Shown piece after piece: positions 1 through 8,036 of a stretch of 64,000 nucleotides of DNA. Position 1 is the stretch's first letter. Every line of letters starts with the position of its first letter. The notes under the pieces are model-generated. The model saw only the letters and a list, made by a program, of their open reading frames with translations. It ran no database searches and was not told where the DNA came from. This stretch comes from Sedimentitalea xiamensis (GTDB taxonomy: Bacteria > Pseudomonadota > Alphaproteobacteria > Rhodobacterales > Rhodobacteraceae), in the NCBI RefSeq assembly GCF_030164465.1, contig NZ_JASNJE010000014.1, forward strand, positions 1 to 64,000. The letters run 5' to 3'. Made by a program: the position numbers and the translations under genes.

Positions 1-152
1 TTTGGGGCTTATTTCCGACCAGCGATCAAACAGATCCCCGGTCAATCGATCTCGTATCGTAATCATGGCCAACTGTACCGGCCTGAATCCAAAACAGGAA
101 TCCACTTTTTACCGCCCCGTCAACTTTCGCGCGTTTCTCAATCCTCGCGGCA

Positions 153-1088
153 GTGGACCGGTTTCCAGAAGACGACGCGGTTCTGTTGCGCGGTATCTGG
201 GTTGCGGCTCGTCACGGCGTGGCGCTGACCATCGTGCACATCGTCGATCTGCCGGATCACCTGACCTCTCCGTCCGTGTTCACCACCTTCCCCGGCGAGG
301 CGGAACGTGCCGCCCGTGGCCGGATCGAAGCGGCCCTGCTCCGGCAGGGCATCGATCCGGGCGGGGTAGAGATCCTCATCGAGATCGGCGATCCGGCCAT
401 TCGGTTGGTGGAGATCTGCGAAAAGATCAGGCCAATGCTCGTCGTGATGCGGGCGCATCACAAGCCGTGGCTCGCCAAGAAGCGGCTTGGCTCCACCACC
501 GAATGGGTGATCGCGGCGGGCCATGCCCCGGTTCTGATCGTCAGGACGAGCGTTGACAAGCCCTACGACCGCGTGCTTCTGGCGGTGGACGGACCCGATA
601 CCGTTCCATCGGCGCTGTCCCTTGTCATGGCCCTGCTGCCGGAAACCAAGGTGCACATGGTTCACGCGGTCGCGCTCCCGCCACAGCTCGAACAGGCGAT
701 GCTGCGCGCCGGTCTGGCTCACAGGGAACTGACGGCGCACCATGACGTTCTGGTGCGGGAGGCCGAAGCGCGGCTTGGATACCTGGCCGCCGAGCTTGTG
801 CCGCAGGTGATGTGGCAGGTGCGGCGGGGTGACCCGCCGCAAGAGCTCTTGCACGCGACCCGCGAGTCTGATGCCGGACTGATCGTGCTTGGCCCCAACC
901 TGCCACGGCGGGTTGTCACCGGCAGCGTCACGCGACGGCTGTTGCGCGACGCAGGGTGCGACGGGCTGATCGCTCGCCCGCTTGCCGCTGGTCTGCCCGA
1001 TGTTCCCGCACGGCACGAGCCGGCCGCCGCACAAACCGCCAACGGTGCTGTCATGTGTGGACCTATATGCTTTGCCCATGTCTTGTGA
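153..1088 (+). CDS. Tandem-domain universal stress protein
   Basis: A protein of about 311 residues with two UspA-type alpha/beta domains, roughly residues 1-135 and 140-280. Domain 1 ends in 'AGHAPVLIVR' and domain 2 starts with 'YDRVLLAVDG', both typical Usp strands. UspE-like tandem proteins are cytoplasmic and nucleotide-binding; the exact role is unknown. The GTG at 153 is the first usual start codon after an in-frame stop at 84-86. However, the frame upstream reads like the missing first Usp strand ('FSILAAVD'), so the 5' end may be decayed or may use a rare start. The second domain keeps a G-x(2)-P-x(n)-GSVT-like nucleotide-binding stretch. The C-terminal 30 residues look non-conserved. 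Confidence 0.8.
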   Translation: MDRFPEDDAVLLRGIWVAARHGVALTIVHIVDLPDHLTSPSVFTTFPGEAERAARGRIEAALLRQGIDPGGVEILIEIGDPAIRLVEICEKIRPMLVVMRAHHKPWLAKKRLGSTTEWVIAAGHAPVLIVRTSVDKPYDRVLLAVDGPDTVPSALSLVMALLPETKVHMVHAVALPPQLEQAMLRAGLAHRELTAHHDVLVREAEARLGYLAAELVPQVMWQVRRGDPPQELLHATRESDAGLIVLGPNLPRRVVTGSVTRRLLRDAGCDGLIARPLAAGLPDVPARHEPAAAQTANGAVMCGPICFAHVL

Positions 1089-1127
1089 AGAGCCTCGAAA
1101 TGGGGATGCATCTCGGTTCCGCCCGAC

Positions 1128-1937
1128 TTAGCTGTTGGGCCGCACGCGGGCAGCGGTCTTGTTGGCGAAGGCTTCGAGCCGCGCGCGAGCGGCGGGCTGG
1201 GTGTTTACGATGCCGCCCACGAAAGCCTCGGCATAGGCGGCGTCCATGCCGGACATGTTGTTCATGTGGCTCACCGCAGAACAGATCGCAAAGTTCGTCA
1301 GCGGCAGGTTCTGCGCGACCTTTTCCGCCAGTTCCATCGCCTTCGCAAAGCTGCCACCCTCTTCGACGATATATTGCGCCAGACCCAGATCGACGGCATC
1401 CTGTCCCTGATAGACGCGGCCGGTCAGGATCATGTCGATCATGCGGTATTTGCCGATCATGTCCGACACCCGGATCGTCGCGCCGCCGCCGGTGAAGATC
1501 CCGCGCTGACCTTCAGGCAGCGCGAAATAGGTGCCGGGGTCGATCACCCGCACATGAGCGGCGCTGGCCAGTTCCAGGCCACCGCCGACGACCGCGCCCT
1601 TGAGCGCGGCAATGATCGGCACGCCGCCATATTCCATCTTGTTGAAGGCCTCGTGCCAGCGCAGGCAGACATGCATGAAGTCATCGGGGCTGCGGTCGGC
1701 CTTCCAATGTTCGACCAGATCGAGGCCGGCGCAGAAGTGATCGCCTGCCCCTTCCAGCAGCACGGCCCTGACGCCCGCCATCCGGGCACCGCTGAAGAAG
1801 CGGATCAGTTCCTCGATCGTGACCACATCCAGCGCGTTGCGCTTTTCCGGACGGTTCAGCGTCACGACATAGAGGCCGTTATCGCGCGCGGAAATTGCAA
1901 GGCGTTCATAGGTGTCGGGGTTGACGACGTCATTCAT
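1128..1937 (-). CDS. dmdD: Crotonase-family hydratase, probable methylthioacryloyl-CoA hydratase DmdD
   Basis: A 269-residue crotonase-fold enzyme. It has the 'NRPEKRNAL' N-terminal signature, the oxyanion-hole segment '[10 protein letters not shown]' (66-75) and '[11 protein letters not shown]' (114-124). Glu122 and Glu142 ('LPEGQRG') lie one residue from the two catalytic glutamates reported for Ruegeria DmdD (121 and 141), with the same spacing. DmdD hydrates methylthioacryloyl-CoA and releases methanethiol and acetaldehyde in the DMSP demethylation pathway. The gene lies 21 bases downstream of a DmdC-like dehydrogenase on the same strand, which strongly supports the call. A general enoyl-CoA hydratase is the alternative. 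The start has an AAAGGA ribosome-binding site. Confidence 0.85.
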   Translation of the reverse strand: MNDVVNPDTYERLAISARDNGLYVVTLNRPEKRNALDVVTIEELIRFFSGARMAGVRAVLLEGAGDHFCAGLDLVEHWKADRSPDDFMHVCLRWHEAFNKMEYGGVPIIAALKGAVVGGGLELASAAHVRVIDPGTYFALPEGQRGIFTGGGATIRVSDMIGKYRMIDMILTGRVYQGQDAVDLGLAQYIVEEGGSFAKAMELAEKVAQNLPLTNFAICSAVSHMNNMSGMDAAYAEAFVGGIVNTQPAARARLEAFANKTAARVRPNS

Positions 1938-1958
1938 GGGTCCGGTCCTTTCGAGTAA

Positions 1959-3722
1959 TTATTCTGGGAAAGCCGCGTCCAGCAGGCTTCGCGAGCCGTG
2001 CAGGATGCGGGTTTGTTCGGTGGCACATTCGGGCAGAATGTGCTGGGCAAAAAACAGGGCGGTGGCGATTTTCCGGGTCATGAATTGCGTGTTCTGACCG
2101 GCGTCGAGCGCGGTTTGCGCCGCCAGGGCACCCTTGGCGAGTTTCCACCCGGCTGCCAATGTGCCCGACAGCATCAGGAAGGGGACAGAGCCCGCGAAGG
2201 ACGCATCGATGTCCTTGTGGCCGGTCTCCAGCATCCAGTTCAGCGCGGCCTCATAGGCGCCGCGGGCCTGCGCGAGGCTTGTGCCGATTGCTTGCGCGGT
2301 GGCATCGCCCCGTGCCAGCGTCGCCTCGGTTTCCGCAATTCGGGCAGCGAACAGGCGGGCAGTCGCACCGCCGTCGCGCATCACCTTGCGCCCCAGAAGA
2401 TCATTGGCCTGAATGGCCGTGGTGCCCTCGTAGATCGGCAGGATGCGGGCGTCGCGGTAATGCTGCGCGGCGCCGGTTTCCTCGATGAAGCCCATGCCGC
2501 CGTGGATCTGCACGCCCAAGGACGCGACCTCGACCGCGCGTTCCGAACAAAAGCCCTTGACCAGCGGGACCATGAATTCGGCCAGCGCGGCCATTTCCGG
2601 ATGATCCTGGTGATGCGCGATGTCCAGGAGACCCGCGGTCGCCGCCGCCATGGCGCGTCCGCCTTCGGTCAGGCTGCGCATCCGCATCAGCATGCGGCGG
2701 ACATCCGGGTGTTCGATGATCGCAACGGCGTCCTTGGCCGAGCCGTTCACCGGGCGGCTTTGGATGCGGTCACGCGCGTAGGCCAGAGCGCGCTGATAGG
2801 CCCGTTCGGAGATTGCAATTCCCTGCACACCCACCGAAAAGCGCGCGGCGTTCATCATGATGAACATGTATTCCAGCCCGCAGTTCTCCTCGCCGATCAG
2901 GAACCCGGTGGCATCGGCGAAGTCCAGCACCGCCGTCGGGCTGCCGCGTACGCCCAGCTTGTGTTCAATGCTCACGCAGTTGACCGCGTTCGCGGCCCCC
3001 GGTGTCCCGTCCGGCTCCACCAGCTTCTGCGGCACAATGAAAAGGCTCAGCCCCTTCGGCCCTTGTGACGCATCGGGTGCGCGCGCCAGCACGAGGTGGA
3101 TGATGTTCTCGGTCAGATCATGAGCACCATAGGTGATGAAGATCTTGGTGCCCGTGATGCCATAGCTGCCATCCGCGCGCCGCACGGCCTTGGTCGCCAC
3201 CCGGCCCAGATCGCTGCCCGCCTGCGGTTCGGTCAGGTTCATCGTGCCGGACCAGCGCCCGGCGATCAGCGGCTCCAGATAGGTCGCTTTCTGGTCGTCC
3301 GAGCCGGTCAGCAGCAGGGCCTCGATTGCCCCATCGGTCAGCAGCGGACAGAGGCCAAAGCTCATGTCGGCGGCATTCAGCATCTCCACCGCCGCCGCAC
3401 CAACGGCACGCGGCAGCCCGATGCCGCCATAGTCCACCGGATGGGTCAGCGCCTGCCAGCCCATTTCGACAAACTGGGCATAGGCCCGGGCGGCGCCTTC
3501 GGGCATGGTCACGCGGCCCTTGTCGAACCGGGCCCCCAGCGTGTCTCCTATACGAGACAATGGCGCGATCTGTTCGCGGCAAAACTCAGCATGGCCCTCC
3601 AGCACGGCGCCAATATCCGACAGGTCGTGTTCGGAATACACTTCCAGCGCGGACACCTTTTCCCAGTGGGACAAGTGTTCGATACAGAACATCAAATCTT
3701 GCACGGGCGGCTGATAGGACAT
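1959..3722 (-). CDS. dmdC: Acyl-CoA dehydrogenase, probable 3-methylmercaptopropionyl-CoA dehydrogenase DmdC
   Basis: An FAD-dependent acyl-CoA dehydrogenase of about 587 residues. This is the long form with an extra C-terminal domain that is typical of DmdC, rather than the ~380-residue fatty-acid type. Visible motifs are 'NLTEPQAGSDLG', 'ITGTKIFIT' and the C-terminal 'IHGGMGFIEETG' with 'LPIYEGTTAIQANDL'. DmdC oxidises methylmercaptopropionyl-CoA to methylthioacryloyl-CoA, the substrate of the downstream dmdD. An upstream ATG at 3743 is in frame, but the ATG at 3722 has a well-placed GGGGAG and gives the family-like start 'MSYQPPV'. The dmdA and dmdB genes of the pathway are not in the window. 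Confidence 0.85.
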   Translation of the reverse strand: MSYQPPVQDLMFCIEHLSHWEKVSALEVYSEHDLSDIGAVLEGHAEFCREQIAPLSRIGDTLGARFDKGRVTMPEGAARAYAQFVEMGWQALTHPVDYGGIGLPRAVGAAAVEMLNAADMSFGLCPLLTDGAIEALLLTGSDDQKATYLEPLIAGRWSGTMNLTEPQAGSDLGRVATKAVRRADGSYGITGTKIFITYGAHDLTENIIHLVLARAPDASQGPKGLSLFIVPQKLVEPDGTPGAANAVNCVSIEHKLGVRGSPTAVLDFADATGFLIGEENCGLEYMFIMMNAARFSVGVQGIAISERAYQRALAYARDRIQSRPVNGSAKDAVAIIEHPDVRRMLMRMRSLTEGGRAMAAATAGLLDIAHHQDHPEMAALAEFMVPLVKGFCSERAVEVASLGVQIHGGMGFIEETGAAQHYRDARILPIYEGTTAIQANDLLGRKVMRDGGATARLFAARIAETEATLARGDATAQAIGTSLAQARGAYEAALNWMLETGHKDIDASFAGSVPFLMLSGTLAAGWKLAKGALAAQTALDAGQNTQFMTRKIATALFFAQHILPECATEQTRILHGSRSLLDAAFPE

Positions 3723-3834
3723 ACCTGGCTCCCCAATAGTCACTATGGTTTTCCGTCATGTAGCCGCTCCATTCCTTGCCAGTAAGCTCATCTTTTGACA
3801 AATTTGTATCGGATTACGCCAAGTAAAGCCCCTC

Positions 3835-4848
3835 ATGACCGGCCATGACCCCATTTCTCTGACGACCGTTTCGGCGGGGTTCATTCAGGACTGGCTGGAT
3901 GCGCTTGCGTCTCGATGCACGGCGGAAACGCTGGCGTCCCTGCTGCAGCGCTCAGGTCTGCAAACAGGCCCGACGGCCCCGACCCAACGCGTCACACTGG
4001 AGGAAATCGCAAGGCTCTATCAGCTTGCCGCGCCGGAAACCGGGGATGAGATGATGGGGCTTTGGAGCCGCCCGATCCGCCCCCGAGCCCTGCAACATCT
4101 TGTAACCGTGCAGCGTGAGGCGAGCAGCCTGACTTCGGCGCTGTACCGTTTCTCGACGTTCTGGAACCTGCTCTTGGATGATTTTCGTCTGGACTTGCGT
4201 AACAGACCAGAGGAGGTGGAACTGGCGCTGGTCCCTTACTCAGGGGAAAACCACCCGCAGCGATTTGGCCACATGCTGATCCTGAAATTGGCGCATGGGC
4301 TCTTGTCCTGGCTCGGCGGATCGGAAACGGCCGTGAAAGCGGTTCGCTTCGCTTTCGCCCGTCCGGATTTTGCGGCGGACTACGCTGTCGTCTTTCCTTG
4401 CCCTGTCGAATTCGATGCAGCACAAACCAGCATCCTTTTCGATCCACGCCAATTCAACCGCCCGATCACCCGCAGCCCCGCCGAGGCCTCTGTGTTCCTT
4501 GAACGCGCGCCACTTGACTGGATCTTCACCAGCTCGCGCGCGCATACGAACAGCCTGCGCGTCCGTGCCTTCCTTTACGGAGTGGCCTGGCAGAGCTGCC
4601 AGCTTCCGGATGCGGCCTACGCCCTGAAAATGACGCCCCGGACGCTGAACCGTCGCCTGAAAGAGGAAGGGACATCCTTTCAGGACATAAAGGACGCACT
4701 GCGCCGCGACATCGCTATCCGCGCGCTTCAGCAAGGTACGGACAGCATCGAACAGATTGCCTTCGACACGGGCTTTTCTGCCCCGGCGAACTTCCACCGC
4801 GCCTTTCGCAATTGGACCAATCGGACGCCCGGTTCATACCGGGTGTAA
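3835..4848 (+). CDS. AraC-family transcriptional regulator
   Basis: A 337-residue regulator. The N-terminal ~230 residues resemble the ligand-binding domain of the OruR/ArgR-like AraC subgroup. The C-terminal ~85 residues form the double helix-turn-helix: 'MTPRTLNRRLKEEGTSF' for the first HTH and 'IEQIAFDTGFSAPANFHRAF' for the second, ending at 'PGSYRV'. It is transcribed divergently from dmdC across about 110 bases, so it is a natural candidate regulator of dmdCD. That is inference from position only. A TTGACA hexamer lies at 3795-3800, but I see no good -10 box and no clear ribosome-binding site before the ATG. Confidence 0.85.
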   Translation: MTGHDPISLTTVSAGFIQDWLDALASRCTAETLASLLQRSGLQTGPTAPTQRVTLEEIARLYQLAAPETGDEMMGLWSRPIRPRALQHLVTVQREASSLTSALYRFSTFWNLLLDDFRLDLRNRPEEVELALVPYSGENHPQRFGHMLILKLAHGLLSWLGGSETAVKAVRFAFARPDFAADYAVVFPCPVEFDAAQTSILFDPRQFNRPITRSPAEASVFLERAPLDWIFTSSRAHTNSLRVRAFLYGVAWQSCQLPDAAYALKMTPRTLNRRLKEEGTSFQDIKDALRRDIAIRALQQGTDSIEQIAFDTGFSAPANFHRAFRNWTNRTPGSYRV

Positions 4849-4971
4849 GTATGGGTCGGCCCAGCCCTGCCGTTCGAACGGAGCTTCGCACCCCAAGACG
4901 CGCGACGCGACAGAAGCGTTCAAGAAGGAGCACGGCATCTTTGCCAGGATGATGGCGGGTCTGCCGGGCAG

Positions 4972-5094
4972 TGATCGAGATCATGTTCGGCAGGCTCAAA
5001 GGATTGGCGGCGCGTTGCCACACGATACGACAGGTGTCCGAAGGTTTTCCTCTCAGCCATCGCTCTCGCGGCAACCGTTATATACTGGCTTTGA
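4972..5094 (+). pseudogene. IS5-family transposase C-terminal remnant, frameshifted
   Basis: One frame reads 'IEIMFGRLK'. After one extra G near 5001 it continues in another frame as 'DWRRVATRYDRCPKVFLSAI' followed by 'ALAATVIYWL' and a TGA at 5092-5094. This is the highly conserved C-terminus of IS5/IS427-group transposases. Only the last ~40 codons survive. The bases just after the stop may be the element's right end, but I found no matching left end, so it is a dead fragment. The rest of the gap (4849-4970 and 5095-5251) shows no gene that I can support. Confidence 0.75.
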
Positions 5095-5251
5095 AACTCA
5101 ATGAGGCCGGAGCCTAGGGATTCGGTCTCGAGGAGGGGTTCGCATCTCCAACTGCGAAGCGGTCAAGAGCGGAGACTATGGCATCGTGAAGGAACGGCTG
5201 GATGATATCCCGGAGCTCGAAGTAAAATCGCCAGACCGATCCTGTCGGGGT

Positions 5252-6325
5252 TCACCTTGGATGCGCGTCGGTGACCGGCAGGCGTTTTGCCCAGAACCCG
5301 AGCAGCAGGATCGTCAGTGTGATACGGTAGATGTGGTGCAGCGTAACAAAGGCGGGATTGGCGTGGAGACTGAGCGCGATCAGCCCCATCTCGGTGACGC
5401 CGCCAGGCGAAAACGTGATGAGCAGAACGCTCAGAGGCTGATTTGTGAGCGGCAGAATGAGCAAAGCCAGTATGGTGCCGATGGTCAGCATGCAGATGAC
5501 CGAAACTGCACCCAGTCGTATTCCTTGCAGCAAGAGTTGGCCGCTGAAGCCGCTGAACCGCGCGCCAAGCGAGACACCAATGACGATCTGACTTGCGTTG
5601 AGCAGCCAGGATGGGGTTGCGGGTGCCCCGACGCCGACAAGATTGAGGGTGGCTGCGACAAGCAACGGACCCGTGAGTTCTCCGGCGGGCAATCGCAGAA
5701 GCCGCGCCGCAAGGATCCCCCCGACAGTGGCCGCCAGCAAGAACACCATGCCCGAAGCGGTTGCCTCGTCGCTGGTAACAGCAGCGATGCCCCCGGCGCT
5801 GCCCACCGGATAGCCGACCCAAAGCGACATGGCGATGGGGACCAGCGCAACAACAAAGATGATCCGCAGGAACTGCTGCAATACAATATGTCTGGTGTCT
5901 GCGCCTGCGCCTTCACCCAAGGTGACGCTTTCAATCAGTCCGCCGGGGGCACCGGCGAAAATGGCGGTGGTACGGTCCATTTTGCCAAGACGGCGAAATA
6001 TCTGGTAGTTGATCATATGCGCGAGCAACACGAAGAAGCTCACTGCGATCAGGCTGTAGACCATTTCATCCAGATCTCCGATCAGCTCAGAGGTGACATC
6101 GCTGCCGATCGCAAATCCGATGATCGCGATAAAGGCGGTCCGAACCGGTTGAGGGAATCCATAGCCGTGCGGCAGTGCGTTGGGCATACCTATGGCGATG
6201 ATGCCCGCCACCAGCAGGCTGCCAAGCATGAAGGGCAGGGGCATCGGGGTGAGATGTGCAAGCCAGCCGACGACGGAGCCGATAATGAGCAAAAACAGGG
6301 TGGCGGCAAGGAACTTTGGGCTCAT
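5252..6325 (-). CDS. AbrB-family (duplicated AbrB/AmoA-like) membrane protein
   Basis: A very hydrophobic protein of about 357 residues with roughly ten predicted membrane helices in two similar halves. It matches the layout of the Gram-negative AbrB_dup family, often mislabelled ammonia monooxygenase. Repeated glycine-rich segments are visible, such as 'FAGAPGGLIESVTLGEGAGA' and 'SPGGVTEMGLIALSL', the two halves' equivalent motifs. The ATG at 6325 ('MSPKFLAATLFLLI') was chosen over an upstream in-frame ATG at 6448 because the extra residues are not membrane-like. These proteins are inner-membrane and of uncertain function, possibly transporters. The gene stands alone between an IS remnant and a LysR gene. 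Confidence 0.8.
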   Translation of the reverse strand: MSPKFLAATLFLLIIGSVVGWLAHLTPMPLPFMLGSLLVAGIIAIGMPNALPHGYGFPQPVRTAFIAIIGFAIGSDVTSELIGDLDEMVYSLIAVSFFVLLAHMINYQIFRRLGKMDRTTAIFAGAPGGLIESVTLGEGAGADTRHIVLQQFLRIIFVVALVPIAMSLWVGYPVGSAGGIAAVTSDEATASGMVFLLAATVGGILAARLLRLPAGELTGPLLVAATLNLVGVGAPATPSWLLNASQIVIGVSLGARFSGFSGQLLLQGIRLGAVSVICMLTIGTILALLILPLTNQPLSVLLITFSPGGVTEMGLIALSLHANPAFVTLHHIYRITLTILLLGFWAKRLPVTDAHPR

Positions 6326-6527
6326 AATTGGTCCTGAGGCGAAGACGGCGCACATGACCGTCACGGCGCTTGGGGCAATGGTGCACGGCGGGGCGAAGCA
6401 CAGCAAGACAGCGGATGCCTGCCCCTTTCGACGATTGCCGACCAACAATGCCGCGATATTCGACGGCGGCAGTCGGTCAGGGCCGGCGCGGTCAGTCTAG
6501 GGGTGGGGTGAAGATCGACGCAAATAC

Positions 6528-6539
6528 CTGATCAGTATA
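6528..6539 (-). promoter_or_regulatory. Possible -10 box with overlapping CTGATCAG palindrome upstream of the AbrB-family gene
   Basis: On the minus strand a TATACT hexamer (6534-6539) overlaps a perfect 8-bp palindrome CTGATCAG (6528-6535). The arrangement fits a promoter with a repressor site over the start region, reading towards the gene at 6325. No strong -35 is visible and the leader would be about 200 bases, so this is tentative. Confidence 0.25.
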
Positions 6540-6599
6540 CGTCATGCTCATCGGGCATAGCACAATCGGATATGCATGGCGTCTGCGATATCGGCGTGA

Positions 6600-7526
6600 T
6601 CAAGCCGACAGGATGCCTTTCGCGGACACTGCGGACGCGATCTCGTTCATGTATCTTGGGGCCACCTTGTCCCGCAGAATACCGTGCAGGCGCACCATCG
6701 GCTCGGATTCGGGCAGGAGCCGCCGCCGGGCCCATACCCTGCTGATCGTCAGACCTTCGACTTGCGCCGCACTGATTACGCCGGAACTCAACTCACTGGA
6801 GAAGGCCGAGAACGGCAGGATCGAATTCAGCCCGCCACCAGCGCAAGCATTGATGCAGGCGAAATGCGATTCGACCTCCATCTGGGTAATCGTTCGCACG
6901 CCGTGGCGTTCGAATTCGGCCTCAAGATAGCGGCGCACCCAGTCCTGTTCCGTGGTGAGCACGAATGTACGGCCATCCAGCATGGATATCGGAATCCGCG
7001 ATGCGGCAAATTCGCCGGGAGCGCCGATCACAAACAGGGATTCCTCCCACAGCGGTGAAGTCGTCAGCATGCTTTCAGCCGATGGGTTCGTCAGCACCGC
7101 GCAATCGATGTCCCCGGCCCGGAGCCAGGCTTCCAACCGGTGGCTGGGCGCTTCGCTGAACTGCAAAAGAGCCGTGCGCCGAAGCGCCGCAAGCGAACTC
7201 TCGGTTCTTCCGAGCAGGAGCTTGCCGATTGCCGGCGGAAGCCCGACGCTCAGGCGATTGTCCTCATGTCCCCGGCCGGAGAACTCTTCTTCGATCAACG
7301 CAATACGTTGCATCACGCTTTCGGCCAGCACTTGCAGTCGTTTTCCGTCCTCCGTCAGTCTGGTGCCGCTGCCGGTCCGCTCAAAGGCCGTCAAGCGAAG
7401 TTCCTGCTCCAACTGCCTTATCTGTCGGCTGAGCGCAGGTTGCGCGATATGTAGGACGCGCGCCGCCTGGCTGATGCTGCCCTGAGACGCCACGGCCAGA
7501 AAGTATCTAAGCTGTCTCAGTTCCAT
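6600..7526 (-). CDS. LysR-family transcriptional regulator
   Basis: A 308-residue LysR-type regulator. The N-terminal winged HTH is clear ('MELRQLRYFLAVASQGSIS', then 'IAQPALSRQIRQLEQEL'), followed by a periplasmic-binding-protein-like effector domain. It is transcribed divergently from the transthyretin-like gene that heads the catabolic cluster at 7.7-16 kb, the classic position for the activator of that cluster. The shared intergenic region holds a dyad at 7541-7568 that could be its operator. The effector cannot be read from the sequence. Confidence 0.9.
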   Translation of the reverse strand: MELRQLRYFLAVASQGSISQAARVLHIAQPALSRQIRQLEQELRLTAFERTGSGTRLTEDGKRLQVLAESVMQRIALIEEEFSGRGHEDNRLSVGLPPAIGKLLLGRTESSLAALRRTALLQFSEAPSHRLEAWLRAGDIDCAVLTNPSAESMLTTSPLWEESLFVIGAPGEFAASRIPISMLDGRTFVLTTEQDWVRRYLEAEFERHGVRTITQMEVESHFACINACAGGGLNSILPFSAFSSELSSGVISAAQVEGLTISRVWARRRLLPESEPMVRLHGILRDKVAPRYMNEIASAVSAKGILSA

Positions 7527-7540
7527 CTCGCACTCCGCAA

Positions 7541-7568
7541 ATATCCATGCCGCTATGGCATGGGATAT
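7541..7568. promoter_or_regulatory. Inverted repeat, candidate LysR operator
   Basis: ATATCCATGCC, a 5-base spacer, then GGCATGGGATAT. The arms are complementary apart from one extra G. A further half-site-like GGATATGCC lies about 40 bases downstream. Dyads of this kind between a LysR gene and its divergent target are typical binding sites; binding itself is inferred. Confidence 0.5.
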
Positions 7569-7680
7569 ACCGGAACCGCATTTGTGCCAACCTCTGGATA
7601 TGCCCTAACGTGACGGTCGCGAGCGGCCCCTGTCACCAACTCTGTATGGGCGGGATGTGGCCGGAAGGGGAGAGATAGCA

Positions 7681-8016
7681 ATGCGCTTCAGTATTCACAT
7701 ACTCGACGGGTCGAATGGCGGCCATGCCGGGGATGTTCCGGTCGACGTGCATAGCGTAGATGCGGACGGCAAGCGGGTGTTGCGCACGCAATGCGTTACT
7801 GATGCAGGTGGGCGCGCTGCCGCGCAAATACCTCGTACGGAAGGTATCGATGTCGTGATCGCAAGCGGCGCGCGGTTCCAGACCGCCGACGCGCCGGTGT
7901 CGGTGGAGGCCGTGACGCTGCGTATCGCGGTGCGTGATGGCGCCGAGGGCGTTCATCTGCCCACAGTGATCGCACCCAATTCCAGTTCGTTGTGCTGGCT
8001 GAAATCTGGCACGTAG
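7681..8016 (+). CDS. Transthyretin-like / 5-hydroxyisourate hydrolase-related protein
   Basis: A 111-residue protein with the transthyretin-fold pattern. It has an N-terminal 'IHILD' (the first catalytic histidine region in 5-hydroxyisourate hydrolase), a central 'TDAGGR', and near the C-terminus 'VHLPTVIAP', matching the family's 'YHVPLLLSP' region. The diagnostic C-terminal YRGS tetrapeptide is absent; the protein ends 'SSSLCWLKSGT'. It is therefore probably not a true hydroxyisourate hydrolase. The ATG at 7681 was chosen because AGGGGAG lies 8 bases upstream; a GTG at 7657 is in frame. It is the first gene of a cluster with a Tct transporter and a UxaA/SuyAB-like lyase, and might act on a pathway intermediate or lactone. 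That is speculation. Confidence 0.65.
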   Translation: MRFSIHILDGSNGGHAGDVPVDVHSVDADGKRVLRTQCVTDAGGRAAAQIPRTEGIDVVIASGARFQTADAPVSVEAVTLRIAVRDGAEGVHLPTVIAPNSSSLCWLKSGT

Positions 8017-8036
8017 GAAATCTCGAGGAGGATACC

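Noticed and set aside
5186-6337. Long plus-strand reading frame of about 383 codons
   Set aside because: It is antisense to the AbrB-family membrane gene; the translation is polar, cysteine- and glutamine-rich and has no family features.
6964-7485. Plus-strand frames opposite the LysR gene
   Set aside because: Serine/arginine-rich shadow frames with no ribosome-binding sites.
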